A stretch of DNA of 64,000 nt from Sphingobacteriales bacterium. Its GTDB lineage: Bacteria > Bacteroidota > Bacteroidia > Sphingobacteriales > Sphingobacteriaceae. Positions within the stretch are counted from its first letter, which is position 1. The number at the start of each line of letters is the position of its first letter. The stretch is from contig JANXOD010000016.1 in assembly GCA_025353765.1 (NCBI GenBank), forward strand, positions 62,001-126,000, written 5' to 3'. The notes under the pieces are model-generated. The model saw nothing but the letters and a program-made list of their open reading frames with translations. It had not been told where the DNA came from and ran no database searches. The translations under genes and the position numbers were made by a program. This document shows, piece by piece, positions 9,037 to 17,965 of the stretch.

Positions 9037-10240
9037 CTAACTCTCCTGCAATTACGTTTAAACTACTCATATTAATGATGGCATCCGACAATAACATGCC
9101 TGCACTCATTGGGGCGTACATTTGATAATTGATAAAACTTGGTCTCCGGAAATGTAAACGATATGGCGACCGGCCGCCATCATTAACCAAATAAAAGCCT
9201 AATTCGCCGTTTCCACCTTCAACTCCATGATATACTTCTGTTTTGGGAGTATCAATTTCGCCCATTACAATTTTGAAATGGTAGATCAGGGCTTCCATAT
9301 TATTGTATACTTCTTCTTTTGGAGGAAGGTAAAACTCAGGAACATCCGCATGGAAAATTCCTTTCGGTTCTTTTTCTATTTTTTGTAAAGCTTGTTCTAT
9401 TATTCGCAGACTTTGCCAGATCTCTTCATTACGAACAATAAAACGATCGTAAACATCGCCTGTTGTTCCTACCGGGATCTCAAAATCAAAATCTTCGTAA
9501 GATGAATAAGGTTCGTTCACACGCACATCATAATCTACACCCGTGGCACGTAAAATTGGTCCACTCCAGCTGTAGTTTAATGCAACTTCAGGATCAACTG
9601 GTGCTACACCTGAAGTACGTTCGATAAAGATACGGTTGCGATTAAATAAGGATTCAAATTCCTTCAAAATGGGCGGGAACTTGATTAAGAATTTTTTGAT
9701 TTTTGCAAAAGCAATATCATTAAAGTCTCTCTCGAAACCACCAATACGGCCAATATTGGTAGTTAATCGTGCGCCACAAACCTCTTCATAAATTTCATAG
9801 ATATGCTCACGCTCTTCCATTAACCATAAGAAACCTGTAAAAGCGCCAGTATCAACACCTAAAATTCCATTACAAATTAAGTGATCTGAAATTCGTGCTA
9901 ATTCCATAATGATCACCCGAAGATAATCCACACGTTTAGGCATTTGAATATTGAGCATTTTCTCAACCGTCATGTGCCAACCCATATTATTAATTGGTGA
10001 TGAACAGTAGTTCATGCGATCTGTTAATGGGGTTATCTGGTAAAATGGCCGATGTTCAGCTATTTTTTCAAATGCACGATGGATATATCCGATAGTAGAA
10101 ACACCACTCACAATTCGCTCGCCATCCAATTCCAGTACATTCTGGAAAACTCCATGTGTAGCCGGATGCGTTGGACCCAGATTTAAGGTGATGGTCTCCT
10201 TTTGCGGATCGTTATCTATAAAGACTGGATGATTTGTCAT
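9029..10240 (-). CDS. nuoD: NADH-quinone oxidoreductase subunit D (NuoD)
   Basis: The 49-kDa-type quinone-site subunit, 403 residues. Motifs: 'NLGPTHPATHGVFQ' at the N-terminus (quinone-site histidine), 'GYIHRAFEKIAEHR', and the C-terminal 'SDAIINMSSLNVIAGELD'. NuoC and NuoD are separate here, unlike the fused form of enterobacteria, and overlap by 4 bp. Confidence 0.97.
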   Translation of the reverse strand: MTNHPVFIDNDPQKETITLNLGPTHPATHGVFQNVLELDGERIVSGVSTIGYIHRAFEKIAEHRPFYQITPLTDRMNYCSSPINNMGWHMTVEKMLNIQMPKRVDYLRVIIMELARISDHLICNGILGVDTGAFTGFLWLMEEREHIYEIYEEVCGARLTTNIGRIGGFERDFNDIAFAKIKKFLIKFPPILKEFESLFNRNRIFIERTSGVAPVDPEVALNYSWSGPILRATGVDYDVRVNEPYSSYEDFDFEIPVGTTGDVYDRFIVRNEEIWQSLRIIEQALQKIEKEPKGIFHADVPEFYLPPKEEVYNNMEALIYHFKIVMGEIDTPKTEVYHGVEGGNGELGFYLVNDGGRSPYRLHFRRPSFINYQMYAPMSAGMLLSDAIINMSSLNVIAGELDA

Positions 10241-10740
10241 CTTCCGAAAAAATAATCTTTTTTATCAACTCTGTTTGGATCTTCCAATGGATGCTCTTTG
10301 CGCATTGGAAAAACCTTCATATCATCCACATTTAAAATACGAACTAAATTAGGATGGCCTTTAAATATGATCCCAAAGAAATCATAAGTTTCCCGTTCCA
10401 TCCAGTTTGCACCTTCCCATAAGATTGTTGCAGTTGGAATTTTAGGATGATTCCCATCTAAAAAAACCTTTATTCGTACCCGGATATTATTAGCTAAACT
10501 ATGAATATGGTAAATCACACCAATAGATAATTTTTGTTCGGGGATATGAATTCCTGTTATATCTGTCAGGTAATTAAACTTAAGTTCTTTGTCTTCTTTT
10601 AAAAAAGTAAGAACTTCTATGATATGCTCCGGCTTCGTTTCGAATGTTACTAATCCAAACGGTTCTGCAGGAACAGAGATTTGATCTGCAAAACGTGCAG
10701 TTATTTTTTGTAAAACAGCCTGATTGCTTATTTTGCCCAT
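10237..10740 (-). CDS. nuoC: NADH-quinone oxidoreductase subunit C (NuoC)
   Basis: The 30-kDa-type peripheral-arm subunit, 167 residues. The family signature 'WMERETYDFFGIIFKGHPN' lies near residue 117 and is followed by 'MRKEHPLEDPNR' at the C-terminus. Overlaps of 1 bp with nuoB and 4 bp with nuoD imply coupled translation. Confidence 0.96.
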   Translation of the reverse strand: MGKISNQAVLQKITARFADQISVPAEPFGLVTFETKPEHIIEVLTFLKEDKELKFNYLTDITGIHIPEQKLSIGVIYHIHSLANNIRVRIKVFLDGNHPKIPTATILWEGANWMERETYDFFGIIFKGHPNLVRILNVDDMKVFPMRKEHPLEDPNRVDKKDYFFGR

Positions 10741-11282
10741 TACTGGATTCCGTATCTGCTTAAAAGTTCTTTATATTCGGGTGAATTTCTTCTGCGAAGT
10801 GATTCATTCTTAACCAATTCCTGTATCTTATTAAAACCATCAATGATAGCTTCGGGCCTTGGAGGGCATCCGGGTACGTACACATCAACAGGAATAATCT
10901 CATCGATTCCCTGCAAAACAGAATAGGTATCAAATATTCCTCCGCTGCTTGCACATGCTCCAACAGCAATTACCCAACGAGGCTCTGCCATTTGAATATA
11001 TACCTGCTTTAAAACCGGGCCCATTTTTTTTGCGATTGTACCCATTACCATCAGTAAATCTGCCTGGCGAGGAGAAAAACTGGGTCTTTCTGCTCCAAAA
11101 CGTGCAAAATCGTAGTGAGAACCCATAGTTGCCATAAATTCTATTCCGCAACAAGAAGTAGCAAAAGGTAAAGGCCATAATGAGTGCGAACGTGCTAAAC
11201 CCACCACCTTATCTATTGATGTTGCAAAGAAGCCTGATCCTTCTACACCCGGAGGTGCTTCTACTAATTTTACATCACTCAT
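10740..11282 (-). CDS. nuoB: NADH-quinone oxidoreductase subunit B (NuoB)
   Basis: PSST-type subunit that binds cluster N2 and reduces quinone. Cluster ligands are in '[10 protein letters not shown]' (adjacent cysteines), 'GACASSGG' and '[12 protein letters not shown]'. I place the start at 11282 ('[12 protein letters not shown]'), where family similarity begins. The frame stays open to an upstream ATG at 11321, adding 13 residues that look unrelated. The product is about 180 residues. Very well conserved. Confidence 0.96.
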   Translation of the reverse strand: MSDVKLVEAPPGVEGSGFFATSIDKVVGLARSHSLWPLPFATSCCGIEFMATMGSHYDFARFGAERPSFSPRQADLLMVMGTIAKKMGPVLKQVYIQMAEPRWVIAVGACASSGGIFDTYSVLQGIDEIIPVDVYVPGCPPRPEAIIDGFNKIQELVKNESLRRRNSPEYKELLSRYGIQ

Positions 11283-11385
11283 AATCAAAGAAAAAAGCTC
11301 ATCTAAACATCGTTTAAACAAGCCTCAAAATTACACAAATTAAATTTTTGTTTGGTTTAAAGAATTATTTAGAAACAGTCTAATG

Positions 11386-11763
11386 TTATTCCCAATCTAA
11401 TGCGCCTTTTTTAATAATGTAGATAAAGCCCAGTAAAAGTGTTCCCATAAAAATGAACATTTCAATCATTCCCTTTATTCCCAAATCTCTGAAATTGACT
11501 GCCCAAGGATACATAAATATCACCTCTACATCAAACAGTACAAATAAAATAGCTACTAAAAAATATTTAATAGAGAATGGCTGACGGGCATTTCCCACAG
11601 ATTCTATTCCTGATTCAAAGGGTACTAATTTGTCGGATGTTTTCCGCCTCGGGCCAATTAAGTGTGTAACAACCATTGTCATTATAACAAATCCTAAGGC
11701 AACCAGCATTTGAAATATAATTGGCAGGTAATTTACTGCCGTACTTTGTGCTTCCATTATCAA
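11386..11763 (-). CDS. nuoA: NADH-quinone oxidoreductase subunit A (NuoA)
   Basis: First gene of the nuo operon: a three-helix membrane subunit of about 125 residues. The family signatures are 'YESG'-like 'PFESGIESVGNARQPFSIKY' followed by 'LFDVEVIFMYPWA' with its conserved acidic pair. Start could be at 11763 or at the second Met (11757, 'MEAQS'). It lies just downstream of a promoter-like element and of the terminator of the upstream TPR gene, so the nuo operon probably begins here. Confidence 0.95.
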   Translation of the reverse strand: MIMEAQSTAVNYLPIIFQMLVALGFVIMTMVVTHLIGPRRKTSDKLVPFESGIESVGNARQPFSIKYFLVAILFVLFDVEVIFMYPWAVNFRDLGIKGMIEMFIFMGTLLLGFIYIIKKGALDWE

Positions 11764-11775
11764 ACTTTATCGGGA

Positions 11776-11802
11776 CAAATATAAAAAAGAACCCCAAAGC
11801 AA
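11776..11802 (-). promoter_or_regulatory. Putative nuo operon promoter
   Basis: On the minus strand TATATTTG (11783-11776) matches the Bacteroidota -7 consensus TAnnTTTG. A TTG (11802-11800) lies 16 bp upstream, slightly short of the usual 17-23. The site overlaps the terminator hairpin of the preceding TPR gene, so termination and initiation would be packed into about 45 bp. Confidence 0.45.
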
Positions 11803-11824
11803 TAATGCTTCAGGGTTCTTTTAT
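11783..11824 (-). terminator. Terminator of the exbB-tonB-TPR operon
   Basis: On the minus strand AAGAACCC...GGGTTCTT flanks an inner GAAGC/GCTTT pairing and a short loop, and is followed by a run of T (TTCTTTTTT). It separates the TPR gene from nuoA. Confidence 0.8.
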
Positions 11825-11836
11825 TAAAAAATTATA

Positions 11837-13516
11837 CTATTTACTTCCGCCTGCTCCTTTTAATGCCTTTAAAGCACTCATAGCATATGGGTTAGCAGGA
11901 TCTAATTCGGTTACCTTATTAAAATACTCAATTGCTTTAGCTTTATCTGTTTTTTGATAATATGCTCCAAGATTAGTATAAGCTTCTACTAAATTATTTT
12001 TTACAGCAGGTGAAGGAGCTTCTGCTTTAGCGGTTACCAACTCTACATACTTTTCAAAATAAGGAACCATTAATCCTTTTGAAGCCTGCTCATCATCTAA
12101 TTGCTTACCTACACGTGCACGATATAAATAAGCATCGGGACTGGTTGGTGATCTTTGTATTACATAACTAAACAAAGTGTCGGCTTTTACTAATAGATCT
12201 TTACTTGGATTTAATTTTGCATTATTTTGTGTTGCATAATCAAAATAATAAGATAATCCCAAGTAAAAACTGTCATAAACAGTAGTTTTTGATCTGGGAT
12301 TGTTAACTGCCAATTCATAGGTTTTTGAAGCTTCTCCATATTTTTTCGCCTTAAACAAGGCAAGTCCTATCTCACTCATTACTTCCGCATTAGTAGAGTC
12401 TAATTCTACAGCTTTTTTCAAATTATTCACACCCTCGGTTTCTGAACCCGGAGTTTTCATTTGAGCTCTTCCCAAGTACAAATAATCTTTTGCTATAATC
12501 CGTTTAGGTTCAACTTTAGCGATAAAGTCTTTTAGTGCTTGCACACTACCTGCATAATTTCCATTTTCATATGATGAATAAGCTAAATAACGCAATACTT
12601 TCGGATTCACTTTATCAATTTTTGCCATTTCATTGGCTTCTGTTTCCAGCTCTTTATATTTTTTTGCAAGTATTAAGAAATCTGCATGACGGATACGCGA
12701 TTCTAAAGATCTGTCTGTCAAATCCATGTATTTCTCGTAATACTGTAAAGCCTGATTTATTCTTTCATTATATTTATTTGGCTCTGCATTTGCCCATAAG
12801 TAATAGGTTTCTGCTAACTCGCGATAAGCAGGTCCATAATTAGGGTCTAAAGCAATTACACTGTTAAATTCTTCGGCAGATTCCGGATATGCTTTTGACA
12901 TTTTATTAATTACACCCAATTCTACTTTTGAACGCAACAATGTTTTATTTAGATCAAAAGCAGTACGGTAAGCGCTATAAGCTTCGCTATTTTTTAGTTG
13001 AGCACGATATGCATCCCCTAGTGCAAGATATACTTCAGCATCTTTAGCATTAATGACTTTAGCTTTTTCTAAATTAAGTGCGGCATCTATATTAGGTTTT
13101 GCTGCCTTAATATATGCTTTTCCAATAAATAAATACGTTTTCTGATCCTTTTTATCTGTTAGAGGTATTGCCTGATCAAAACTAAGTTTAGCAGCAGGTT
13201 CGTTATTTTCTGCAAGAGCAACTGATCCTAAACCAACATAATTCAAAGCAAATTTTGGGTTTGCAGTAACACCCTGATTGTAAGTCAGTTTTGCCGAATC
13301 TACATCATCTGTTTTAAGATAAACATTACCTAAATAGAAATAATTTTCAGCATTAGCAGGCTGTGAACTTGTTAGTGTTTTTAATATGGTTTTACCTTTT
13401 TGATATTGCTCGGCATCAATGGCTTTTTTTGCGTCAGCTAAGCTTTGTGCAAAAACGGCTGAACCTACTAAAATTAACCCTAAGGTTGCTTTTATTATCT
13501 TTTTCATCATTTCCAT
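11837..13516 (-). CDS. Periplasmic tetratricopeptide-repeat protein
   Basis: A 559-residue protein with a signal peptide (about residues 1-24, 'GSAVFAQS') followed by TPR helices over nearly its whole length, for example 'AENYFYLGNVYLKTDDVDSA', 'VYLALGDAYRAQLKNSEAY' and a C-terminal 'AKAIEYFNKVTELDPANPYA'. It probably scaffolds protein complexes in the periplasm. It is the last gene of the exbB-tonB operon, after the PstS-like lipoprotein. I recall the order TonB system - PBP-like lipoprotein - TPR protein as common in Bacteroidota; the exact function is not established by sequence. Met4 ('MKKIIK') is an equally plausible start. Confidence 0.88.
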   Translation of the reverse strand: MEMMKKIIKATLGLILVGSAVFAQSLADAKKAIDAEQYQKGKTILKTLTSSQPANAENYFYLGNVYLKTDDVDSAKLTYNQGVTANPKFALNYVGLGSVALAENNEPAAKLSFDQAIPLTDKKDQKTYLFIGKAYIKAAKPNIDAALNLEKAKVINAKDAEVYLALGDAYRAQLKNSEAYSAYRTAFDLNKTLLRSKVELGVINKMSKAYPESAEEFNSVIALDPNYGPAYRELAETYYLWANAEPNKYNERINQALQYYEKYMDLTDRSLESRIRHADFLILAKKYKELETEANEMAKIDKVNPKVLRYLAYSSYENGNYAGSVQALKDFIAKVEPKRIIAKDYLYLGRAQMKTPGSETEGVNNLKKAVELDSTNAEVMSEIGLALFKAKKYGEASKTYELAVNNPRSKTTVYDSFYLGLSYYFDYATQNNAKLNPSKDLLVKADTLFSYVIQRSPTSPDAYLYRARVGKQLDDEQASKGLMVPYFEKYVELVTAKAEAPSPAVKNNLVEAYTNLGAYYQKTDKAKAIEYFNKVTELDPANPYAMSALKALKGAGGSK

Positions 13517-13541
13517 GGTTCAAATTTAAGTTAATTCTAAT

Positions 13542-14438
13542 TTATTTTCTAATTATCACTTCACGTGGAGGAATGCTATCTGGCAAAAGCCCCGATTTTA
13601 GTACGATCCTCTGTCCGCGTTCTCCTGCCAGAAATGATGCAAACCCTGTGCCTAAACCAGGGCCACCCTGACAATTTATAATGTATATAGACCGGGTAAG
13701 TGGATAAAGGTTTAATGCCAATGCATTTTGATCTGGTTTATAATACCCATCAGATCCGGGCTTTCCGGGTAAATTTTTAACGCCTAATACCTTTAATTTT
13801 TCTACTACCTTTTCCAAATCTTTATCCGGTTGTTCTACCCTATTTATGCCTACAACGCCTATTGATCCCGGATGTTCATGTACATATTTAATCACATCGG
13901 CATTCGACTTTAAAGCATAAATGCCCTTAGCAGGAAGATCTTTAACACCTGCCAGATCTTTCAAATACCTTACTGTACTTGAGTTTGGATTATCAAAAAC
14001 TAAACTTTTTATTTGCCCGGATTTGCCTTGCAATACTTTTACTATTTCATCCACTGTTGTGGTAGAATCTGCACTGAATTTATCTGTGATCAGTGCTATA
14101 CCATCTATAGCAAAACGATTAACGCGTATTGTTATCTTTTTATTTTCATAAAATTTAGATTCTGCGGGAGTTAATTGTCGTGATAAAATTGCTACACGGA
14201 TACTATCATTAAGAAAAAGTTTTAAAAGCTCGTTTTCTGGTTTATTAACTAATTCAAGTTTAGCTTTGGGATATATACTTTCAAACACATAAGCCTCATC
14301 TTCTATGATAGGACCGAAAGATTCATCAACCAAAATCTTTGCTTTTCCTGTAGTATAAGTTTGTATCTGGGAATTATTCTGACAGGCAGTTATGTTTAGT
14401 AGAATAACTATGGCTAAAAATATTTTTTTAAGTATCAT
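13542..14438 (-). CDS. PstS-like phosphate-binding lipoprotein
   Basis: A 298-residue lipoprotein: the signal 'MILKKIFLAIVILLNITAC' ends in a lipobox cysteine at residue 19. The rest resembles the PBP-like (PstS) fold, with 'VNRFAIDGIALITDK', 'NSSTVRYL' and 'GSIGVVGINR', where PstS proteins bind an oxyanion. No pstCAB transporter genes are nearby. Instead it lies in the exbB/exbD/tonB operon, suggesting it works with the TonB machinery or a TonB-dependent receptor (inference). Confidence 0.82.
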   Translation of the reverse strand: MILKKIFLAIVILLNITACQNNSQIQTYTTGKAKILVDESFGPIIEDEAYVFESIYPKAKLELVNKPENELLKLFLNDSIRVAILSRQLTPAESKFYENKKITIRVNRFAIDGIALITDKFSADSTTTVDEIVKVLQGKSGQIKSLVFDNPNSSTVRYLKDLAGVKDLPAKGIYALKSNADVIKYVHEHPGSIGVVGINRVEQPDKDLEKVVEKLKVLGVKNLPGKPGSDGYYKPDQNALALNLYPLTRSIYIINCQGGPGLGTGFASFLAGERGQRIVLKSGLLPDSIPPREVIIRK

Positions 14439-14455
14439 CTTAATCTTCTCCTTTC

Positions 14456-14668
14456 TTATTGTTTTATTCTAAAGAACCGGATGATGGAATACACTATAAG
14501 TAATACCCCAAATGCAATGCGATAGTTTTGGGATAAAGCGATTGGAAAACCTTTCCAGAAAATTATGATTATACCTAGTACAAAATATAATACTAAAAAA
14601 ATAAGTCCTAAAATAAACAGAAATCGCTTTGCGGGCGATTTCTGTTCTTCATCTTTATTAAAAAACAT
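14456..14668 (-). CDS. Small two-helix membrane protein
   Basis: A 70-residue protein with a charged N-terminus ('FFNKDEEQKSPAKRF') and two hydrophobic helices ('FLFILGLIFLVLYFVLGIII' and 'YRIAFGVLLIVYSIIRFF'). It lies between tonB (4 bp away) and the PstS-like gene (17 bp away), clearly inside the operon. I do not recognise a family; the position suggests an accessory component of the TonB system. Confidence 0.75.
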   Translation of the reverse strand: MFFNKDEEQKSPAKRFLFILGLIFLVLYFVLGIIIIFWKGFPIALSQNYRIAFGVLLIVYSIIRFFRIKQ

Positions 14669-14672
14669 TTGT

Positions 14673-15488
14673 TTATTCTGCAGCTAAGTCCAATTTAAAT
14701 GGTAAAGTATAGGCTACCCGTACCGGTCGGCCATTTTGTATACCTGGCTTCCATCTAGGGGAGCTCTTAAGCAAACGTATTGCTTCTTCTCCGGTTCCAA
14801 ATCCCAGATCTCTAAGTACTTTAATATCTGTTAAACTGCCGTCTTTTTCTACAACGAAAGACATAATAACTCTACCAGAAACTCCTTGTTCACGAGCCAT
14901 TGCAGGATATCTATAGTTTTTACTCAGAAATTTTGTGAAGGCAGCTTGGCCACCACCAGGAAACTCTGGGACTACTTCTACACTTGCAAAATCTTTGATA
15001 CCGTTATCTTCTGTAACTTCTGCATCACCAACAGGTGCATCAATTTTAATTTCTGCATTTGGATCACCTTCAACAGTTTTCTGTCCCGGATCAGCCACCT
15101 TAAGTTCTTCTACCGTTGGGGGTTCTTCATCTTTTACCTGTTCTGCAGGTACCACTACCGGAGGAGGAAATTTCACTTGGTCTACTTTAGGCTTAGGTGG
15201 TTCTGGTGGGGGGGGTGGAGTTGCTTTATCATCAACCGGTGGCGGCGGTGCTAAAACTACTTCTGTTTCCTGAAACTTTTTTTCTTCCGGTAAAATCCCT
15301 GAAATGTATTTTATAATAAGAGGAAGGCTTACTAATATAATAAATAAAGTACCACCTATTAATACTGCCCTGCTTGTAGTATTATTATTTTCTTTACGCA
15401 ATTCGTAAGCTCCATAAGCTTTATTACGGCCGGCAAATATAACATCCAGCCATTGCGGTTTAAATAAATCTAATTTTGACCCTAACAT
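14673..15488 (-). CDS. tonB: Energy transducer TonB
   Basis: TonB couples the proton motive force, via ExbB/ExbD, to outer-membrane receptors. The 271 residues contain a Bacteroidota-type cytoplasmic N-terminus ('RNKAYGAYELRKE'), one membrane helix (about 41-63), a Pro/Val/Glu-rich periplasmic linker (about 80-140) and the TonB C-terminal domain (about 180-270: 'FPGGGQAAFTKFL', 'GRVIMSFVVEKDGSL', 'PVRVAYTLPFKLD'). The linker codons include an uninterrupted run of eight G on the + strand (15208-15215), a potential slippage site. It follows two exbD genes. Confidence 0.95.
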   Translation of the reverse strand: MLGSKLDLFKPQWLDVIFAGRNKAYGAYELRKENNNTTSRAVLIGGTLFIILVSLPLIIKYISGILPEEKKFQETEVVLAPPPPVDDKATPPPPPEPPKPKVDQVKFPPPVVVPAEQVKDEEPPTVEELKVADPGQKTVEGDPNAEIKIDAPVGDAEVTEDNGIKDFASVEVVPEFPGGGQAAFTKFLSKNYRYPAMAREQGVSGRVIMSFVVEKDGSLTDIKVLRDLGFGTGEEAIRLLKSSPRWKPGIQNGRPVRVAYTLPFKLDLAAE

Positions 15489-15518
15489 ATCTTAATTTTT
15501 AGAGGGTTAATAATGCAA

Positions 15519-16076
15519 TTACTTCTTTTTATAAATCCCGTCCCGGGTCATTAAATCTATCTCACCTGGAATTATATCAACAATTGCATATGTTTGAATG
15601 TTTGAAATTTTCATTTCATCCAAAATATCAACCAGGTTTTTGTAGTTGGATTTATCACTTGGCTTAATTAAAACAATTAACCCTTTTTTGGGATCGCCGG
15701 TTATACCCAATACTTCTTTAGATTTTTCTATTAAAGCTTTACGAATGCCATTTTTACCAAAGCCATCAACAGTTGGAGGTGCTAAAGGATTGGAAGCCTG
15801 CCCCATATACCATTCTAAGCGGTTTCCCTCTCCTAAAAGGATGTTCATCGTCCGGTTATCTGCTATGGTTAATTCCTGTTGGTTTTTCTCGTCCTTATCA
15901 GGCATTGCTAAATCCATTGCCTGAGGTTTGGCCAATGTTGTGGTAAGCATAAAGAAAGTAATCAATAAGAAAGCTAAATCAACCATTGCAGTTAAATCTA
16001 CTCGTGTAGACTGCTTTTTGCTTCTTACTTTTCCGCCTTTTTTCTTACCCCCGCCGGAGGTGTCTAATTCTGCCAT
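15519..16076 (-). CDS. exbD: ExbD/TolR-family biopolymer transport protein (second copy)
   Basis: A 185-residue ExbD-family protein: a Gly/Lys-rich cytoplasmic N-terminus ('GGGKKKGGKVRSKKQS'), one membrane helix with the proton-relay aspartate in 'VDLTAMVDLAFLLITFFML', and a periplasmic C-terminal domain ending 'DLMTRDGIYKKK'. It pairs with the adjacent exbD (16098-16721). Two non-identical ExbD proteins next to one ExbB and one TonB is the arrangement known in this phylum. Confidence 0.93.
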   Translation of the reverse strand: MAELDTSGGGKKKGGKVRSKKQSTRVDLTAMVDLAFLLITFFMLTTTLAKPQAMDLAMPDKDEKNQQELTIADNRTMNILLGEGNRLEWYMGQASNPLAPPTVDGFGKNGIRKALIEKSKEVLGITGDPKKGLIVLIKPSDKSNYKNLVDILDEMKISNIQTYAIVDIIPGEIDLMTRDGIYKKK

Positions 16077-16097
16077 CGTTTAATTTTTATTTACGAT

Positions 16098-16721
16098 TTA
16101 TTTTTCTGCTGCTCTCAACGAAGTGATCAAGCTAAACTTGTTAATATTTTGTTTTTGAAGGATATCAATTACTTTTTTAACAGTAGGGTATTCCTCTTTG
16201 GAGTCTCCTTTAATACTGATACGCATATCTTTATTATTTAACTCTTTAGTAGCATATCTGGCCTGAAGTATCCAATCATTCAATTCGGATGCACGGGTGC
16301 CTACTGAATCTGCGGGGATCCCTGTTTGGAGGCCTGGCTTATTCCGGGCATCTCCATCCAGGCTAATGACCTGCTTCAAATTACCTATTGGAACTCCAAA
16401 ACTTTCTATCAATGAAAAACGAATTTTCTCTTCTGGCGTGAATGAAATTCCATATATCTTACTCATTTTTTCTAAAGTAAGTTCCCGCACTTTTTGCCCT
16501 TTTACCCCAAAAAATACTTTCCCGTGACCTATAGTAAGCATGGCTATATCCAATTCAGGCAATTTAATTTTTACTATAGAGGCCGGAGTATCAACCGGAA
16601 GTGGTTCTGGTTGGCGGGCAGTTGCTGTTAGAATAAAGAAGGTAAGCAACAGGAACGCCACATCGCACATCGCCGTCATATCTATAGCTGTACTTTTTCT
16701 GGCAACTTTAATTCTTGGCAT
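16098..16721 (-). CDS. exbD: ExbD/TolR-family biopolymer transport protein (first copy)
   Basis: A 207-residue ExbD paralogue with the membrane-helix aspartate in 'IDMTAMCDVAFLLLTFFIL' near residue 19. Its periplasmic domain is longer than in the neighbouring copy and includes 'ISIKGDSKEEYPTVKKVIDI'. It lies between exbB and the second exbD and should form the ExbB-ExbD motor with them. The divergence between the two copies suggests an asymmetric or specialised complex. Confidence 0.93.
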   Translation of the reverse strand: MPRIKVARKSTAIDMTAMCDVAFLLLTFFILTATARQPEPLPVDTPASIVKIKLPELDIAMLTIGHGKVFFGVKGQKVRELTLEKMSKIYGISFTPEEKIRFSLIESFGVPIGNLKQVISLDGDARNKPGLQTGIPADSVGTRASELNDWILQARYATKELNNKDMRISIKGDSKEEYPTVKKVIDILQKQNINKFSLITSLRAAEK

Positions 16722-16815
16722 TATTTTAAGAATTTAATATCCATTAATATAGAGATGAAAATTTCCCCGACTTTCCATAAAATTGGGGGAAGAATTTCAA
16801 ACCAACTATTATATT

Positions 16816-17643
16816 TTATTTGTGTGTACTGGCGTATGTTTGCACAATTGAGAAACCTGCTTCATCAATAGCATATGTTAATTTATCAATTTTAGAAGTA
16901 AATAAATTATACATAATGATTGCTAATGCAGACGTAGATATACCCGTTGCTGTATTAATTAAAGCTTCAGAAATACCATTTGCCAAAGTAGCCTGATCTG
17001 GAGAACCCGCACTTGATAACGCTGCAAATGCCTTAATCATACCTGTTACTGTACCCAATAAACCCATTAATGTACCTACAGAAACCAATGTGGCAATTAC
17101 GGTTAAGTTTTGCTCTAACATCGGCATTTCTAAAGCGGTTGCTTCTTCTATATCTTTTTGGATAGCTAAACATTTTTGTTCAGTATCCATATTAGGCTCA
17201 ACTTCCATTTCTTTATATTTTTTCAAGCCAGATTTAATAACATTGGCTACAGAACCTTCCTGCTTATCACATTCTGCCATAGCAGCATCAATATTTCCTG
17301 AACTGAGGAACCCCTGAATTGCTTTAACAAATGAATCTACATTTCCTTTTCCCGTTGCTTTGCTGATCACAAAGAAACGCTCAAAAGAAAAGACAATAAC
17401 CATTAATAACATTCCCATTAATACAGGAACAATAAATCCTCCTTTGTAAACCATGCCAAAATAGTTACCCGGCAATGGATGTCCATTTACAGGATCTCCA
17501 CCTTCAAAGTTTGCAGAATTACCCATTACGAATTTCCATAAAAGAAAACCAACTATGATGCAGGTAACAATTGATAAACTTGCAAAAATGCTTGAACCAG
17601 AGCTCTCTTTCTTCGCTGTTGTCGGTTTTGGTGCGTTTGCCAT
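16816..17643 (-). CDS. exbB: MotA/TolQ/ExbB proton channel family protein
   Basis: A 275-residue ExbB-type proton channel: an N-terminal helix (about 20-40), a second helix near residue 75 ('VPVLMGMLLMVIVFSFERFF'), a cytoplasmic helical domain, and the conserved pair of pore helices ('LTVIATLVSVGTLMGLLGTV' and 'ISEALINTATGISTSALAII'). It has an extra N-terminal helix compared with short ExbB proteins, as is common in Bacteroidota. First gene of the exbB-exbD-exbD-tonB operon; a promoter-like site lies about 130 bp upstream. Confidence 0.94.
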   Translation of the reverse strand: MANAPKPTTAKKESSGSSIFASLSIVTCIIVGFLLWKFVMGNSANFEGGDPVNGHPLPGNYFGMVYKGGFIVPVLMGMLLMVIVFSFERFFVISKATGKGNVDSFVKAIQGFLSSGNIDAAMAECDKQEGSVANVIKSGLKKYKEMEVEPNMDTEQKCLAIQKDIEEATALEMPMLEQNLTVIATLVSVGTLMGLLGTVTGMIKAFAALSSAGSPDQATLANGISEALINTATGISTSALAIIMYNLFTSKIDKLTYAIDEAGFSIVQTYASTHK

Positions 17644-17769
17644 TTTTTTTAAATTTTAGTTTTTAGTTATGATTAGATATGAATTAATTAATTGTTTTTA
17701 ACATGTACCACAGTGCGTTATTCTTCATCATCGTGTGCATAAGTGCAACCGCTTAAAGTTTAGCGTTAA

Positions 17770-17777
17770 CAAAAATA
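17770..17777 (-). promoter_or_regulatory. Putative -7 element for the exbB-tonB operon
   Basis: Minus-strand TATTTTTG matches TAnnTTTG. No good -33 TTG is seen at the right spacing, so this is tentative. Confidence 0.3.
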
Positions 17778-17879
17778 TACTTTTCACAATAATAAGAGAT
17801 TATTTCTGATATTAATTTTTAATATTTTGATAAATCCCAAACACCAGCAGTATCATGTAGGGATTATAACGCTCTACTA

Positions 17880-17912
17880 AAAAAAAATTGCCTCATGAGA
17901 GACAATTCTTTT
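17880..17912 (-). terminator. pckA terminator
   Basis: Minus-strand hairpin AATTGTCTC / GAGGCAATT with one mismatch and a short loop, followed by nine T. It lies about 55 bp after the pckA stop. Confidence 0.8.
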
Positions 17913-17965
17913 ACAATGAAAACCAATTTTTATTGAAAATGCAAATTTCCTGTTAAAATTAAAAA

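Larger units (their letters stand above)
17644..17965. other. Intergenic region between exbB and pckA
   Basis: No gene is seen in these 322 bp. They hold the pckA terminator (17880-17912) and a -7-like element for the exbB operon (17770-17777), leaving a 5' leader of about 120 bases before exbB. Confidence 0.6.

Noticed and set aside
14886-15273. Long + strand frames antisense to tonB
   Set aside because: They are Gly/Ser/Thr- and Trp/Arg-rich mirror readings of the Pro-rich TonB linker.
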